Below, piece by piece: positions 23,471 through 24,441 of a DNA stretch of 24,441 nucleotides. The stretch is from Alphaproteobacteria bacterium (GTDB taxonomy: Bacteria; Pseudomonadota; Alphaproteobacteria; Rhodobacterales; Rhodobacteraceae): the NCBI GenBank assembly GCA_003695135.1, contig RFIR01000027.1, positions 1 to 24,441 on the forward strand, given 5' to 3'. Both the position numbers and the translations under genes were made by a program. Numbering within the stretch: the first letter of the stretch is position 1; the number at the start of each line of letters is the position of its first letter. The notes beneath the pieces were generated by a model. That model was not told the origin of the DNA. It worked only from the letters and a program-made list of their open reading frames with translations, and ran no database searches.

Positions 23471-23488
23471 ATTATGATAGTTGAATAT
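23471..23488 (-). promoter_or_regulatory. Candidate sulfide-repressor operator upstream of dsrA
   Basis: Read toward dsrA, the site is ATATTCAACTATCATAAT. It differs from the arsR/dsrE2 site (9338-9355) at three of 18 positions and has the same orientation relative to the controlled operon. It lies in the AT-rich part of the dsrA/tauD-like intergenic region, where the promoters of both genes are expected. It includes TATCAT, a possible -10 box. Confidence 0.55.
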
Positions 23489-23525
23489 AAGAAATACCCA
23501 AACCACGGAATTTTGCAAACGAAAA

Positions 23526-24441
23526 ATGGGGAATATGGACCGCACATCGCCATCGGCAGCAACAGGCCCGCCGCCAGCAAAGGCGGCGGCAGGAAAATTC
23601 ACGCGAGATCAATGGCTTGAAGTGTGGCGTCTTGATGACGACCGTGCCTATCGCGCCTGGCGCGAGATGCGCCTGGCCGATACCGAAGGCGGCGCGGCGG
23701 CCGAATTCGTGACAGTCTCTGACCTCGCGAATCCCCGCGAGACGGAGCTTGCCGCCCTTCGCGCGCGCTGCGCGAGGTTCAATCTCGTCCTCTATCGCTC
23801 CGAGCGCCAACCCGGCGACGATCGGGGGTTGCGCGCCGCCCTGCGGTCTCTGGCCGGCCGGCTGGGGCTGCGCATCGCCGAACGGCACCGTTCGGTCGGC
23901 GCGCAGGGCATCGTGGCACTGACCTTTTCCGACGCCCCGCGTCAGCGCGGCTACATCCCCTATTCCCGGCGCGGCATGAACTGGCATACGGATGGCTACT
24001 ACAATGACGCGGCCAGCCGCATCCGTGCCTTCCTGCTGCATTGCGCACGGCCGGCGGCGAGGGGCGGGGAAAACCGGCTGCTCGATCCCGAGATCGCCTA
24101 TATCCGCCTGCGCGACGAAAATCCGGCCCATGTCGCCGCGCTGATGCAGGCGCAGGCAATGACGATCCCGGAAAACCGCGAGGCCGATGGCAGCCTGCGC
24201 CCCGCCTCGGTGGGGCCGGTCTTCGCCACCGATCCGGCGACCGGCCGGCTGGTGATGCGCTATACTGCGCGCACCCGTTCGATCGAATGGCGCAACGATC
24301 CGGCGGTGCGGGCCGCGGCCGATTGCCTACGCGAGATCCTCTCCCGCCCGGATCCGGCGATGATCGCGGTGCGGCTGAAGGCGGGCGAGGGGGTTCTCAA
24401 CAACAACGTGCTGCACGATCGCACCGCCTTCGAGGATGACG
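23526..24441 (+). CDS. TauD/TfdA-type Fe(II)/2-oxoglutarate dioxygenase (3' end outside window)
   Basis: 305 codons are present. The start is ATG 23526 or 23535; no strong ribosome site decides between them, and the first 24 residues are Ala/Pro-rich. Iron ligands are H154-x-D156 (MNWHTDGYYND) and the distal H297 (NNNVLHDRTAF), with R299 a candidate 2-oxoglutarate contact. The family includes taurine and other sulfonate/sulfate-ester oxygenases and gamma-butyrobetaine-type enzymes; the substrate cannot be told. It is divergent from dsrA, sharing a 178-nt promoter region with the candidate operator, so joint control with sulfur oxidation is plausible. It may release sulfite from an organic sulfonate, but this is inference. 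Confidence 0.85.
   Translation, partial: MGNMDRTSPSAATGPPPAKAAAGKFTRDQWLEVWRLDDDRAYRAWREMRLADTEGGAAAEFVTVSDLANPRETELAALRARCARFNLVLYRSERQPGDDRGLRAALRSLAGRLGLRIAERHRSVGAQGIVALTFSDAPRQRGYIPYSRRGMNWHTDGYYNDAASRIRAFLLHCARPAARGGENRLLDPEIAYIRLRDENPAHVAALMQAQAMTIPENREADGSLRPASVGPVFATDPATGRLVMRYTARTRSIEWRNDPAVRAAADCLREILSRPDPAMIAVRLKAGEGVLNNNVLHDRTAFEDD

Noticed and set aside
23348..23602. 85-codon N-terminal extension of dsrA
   Set aside because: It would translate the AT-rich promoter region; ATG 23347 has a good ribosome site and the family begins there.
23472..24131. Minus-strand frame opposite the TauD-like gene
   Set aside because: The plus-strand frame has intact HxD and distal His motifs; the minus-strand product resembles nothing.

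Overview
The window reads as chromosomal DNA of a GC-rich, sulfur-oxidising proteobacterium. An alphaproteobacterium is the best guess, from the strong GC preference at third codon positions, the BigR/SqrR-type sulfide regulator and the overall gene style, but no marker gene here fixes the taxonomy. The core is a nearly complete reverse-type dissimilatory sulfite reductase (rDSR) cluster on the minus strand, read right to left from about 23.35 kb to 10.2 kb: dsrA, B, E, F, H, C, M, K, L, J, O, P, a TrpD2-like gene, and dsrN. The presence of dsrEFH and dsrL, and the absence of dsrD, point to the oxidative direction (stored or intermediate sulfur to sulfite). Gene order matches the classical dsrABEFHCMKLJOPN arrangement of purple sulfur bacteria, except for the extra gene between dsrP and dsrN.

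Next to the cluster, on the plus strand, lies dsrE2-tusA (9.4-10.2 kb), a sulfur-transfer pair that supplies persulfide sulfur toward DsrEFH/DsrC. It is transcribed divergently from an ArsR-family repressor carrying the two cysteines, with the spacing, of the persulfide sensors BigR and SqrR. An 18-nt AT-rich motif in the arsR/dsrE2 intergenic region recurs with 15/18 matches, in the same orientation, in front of dsrA. This suggests one sulfide-responsive repressor controls both operons. A TauD-like Fe(II)/2-oxoglutarate dioxygenase gene starts divergently from dsrA and runs off the right edge. An Mrp/ApbC Fe-S carrier gene (7.2-8.3 kb) lies on the other side.

The left third (1-6.7 kb) is different. 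It holds two large minus-strand genes for modular, probably secreted, calcium-binding proteins, separated by a rhodanese-HigA fusion gene. One, cut by the left edge, has a von Willebrand A (VWA) domain that appears nested inside a VCBS/cadherin-like domain. The other has RTX repeats and an N-terminal VWA domain that resembles eukaryotic integrin beta I domains unusually closely, including nearly all residues of the three metal sites.

Three longer gene-free stretches (2044-2728, 6684-7191, 8293-8910) hold candidate operators, terminators and a pair of diverged 88-nt direct repeats. No tRNA, rRNA, CRISPR array or intact insertion sequence was seen.
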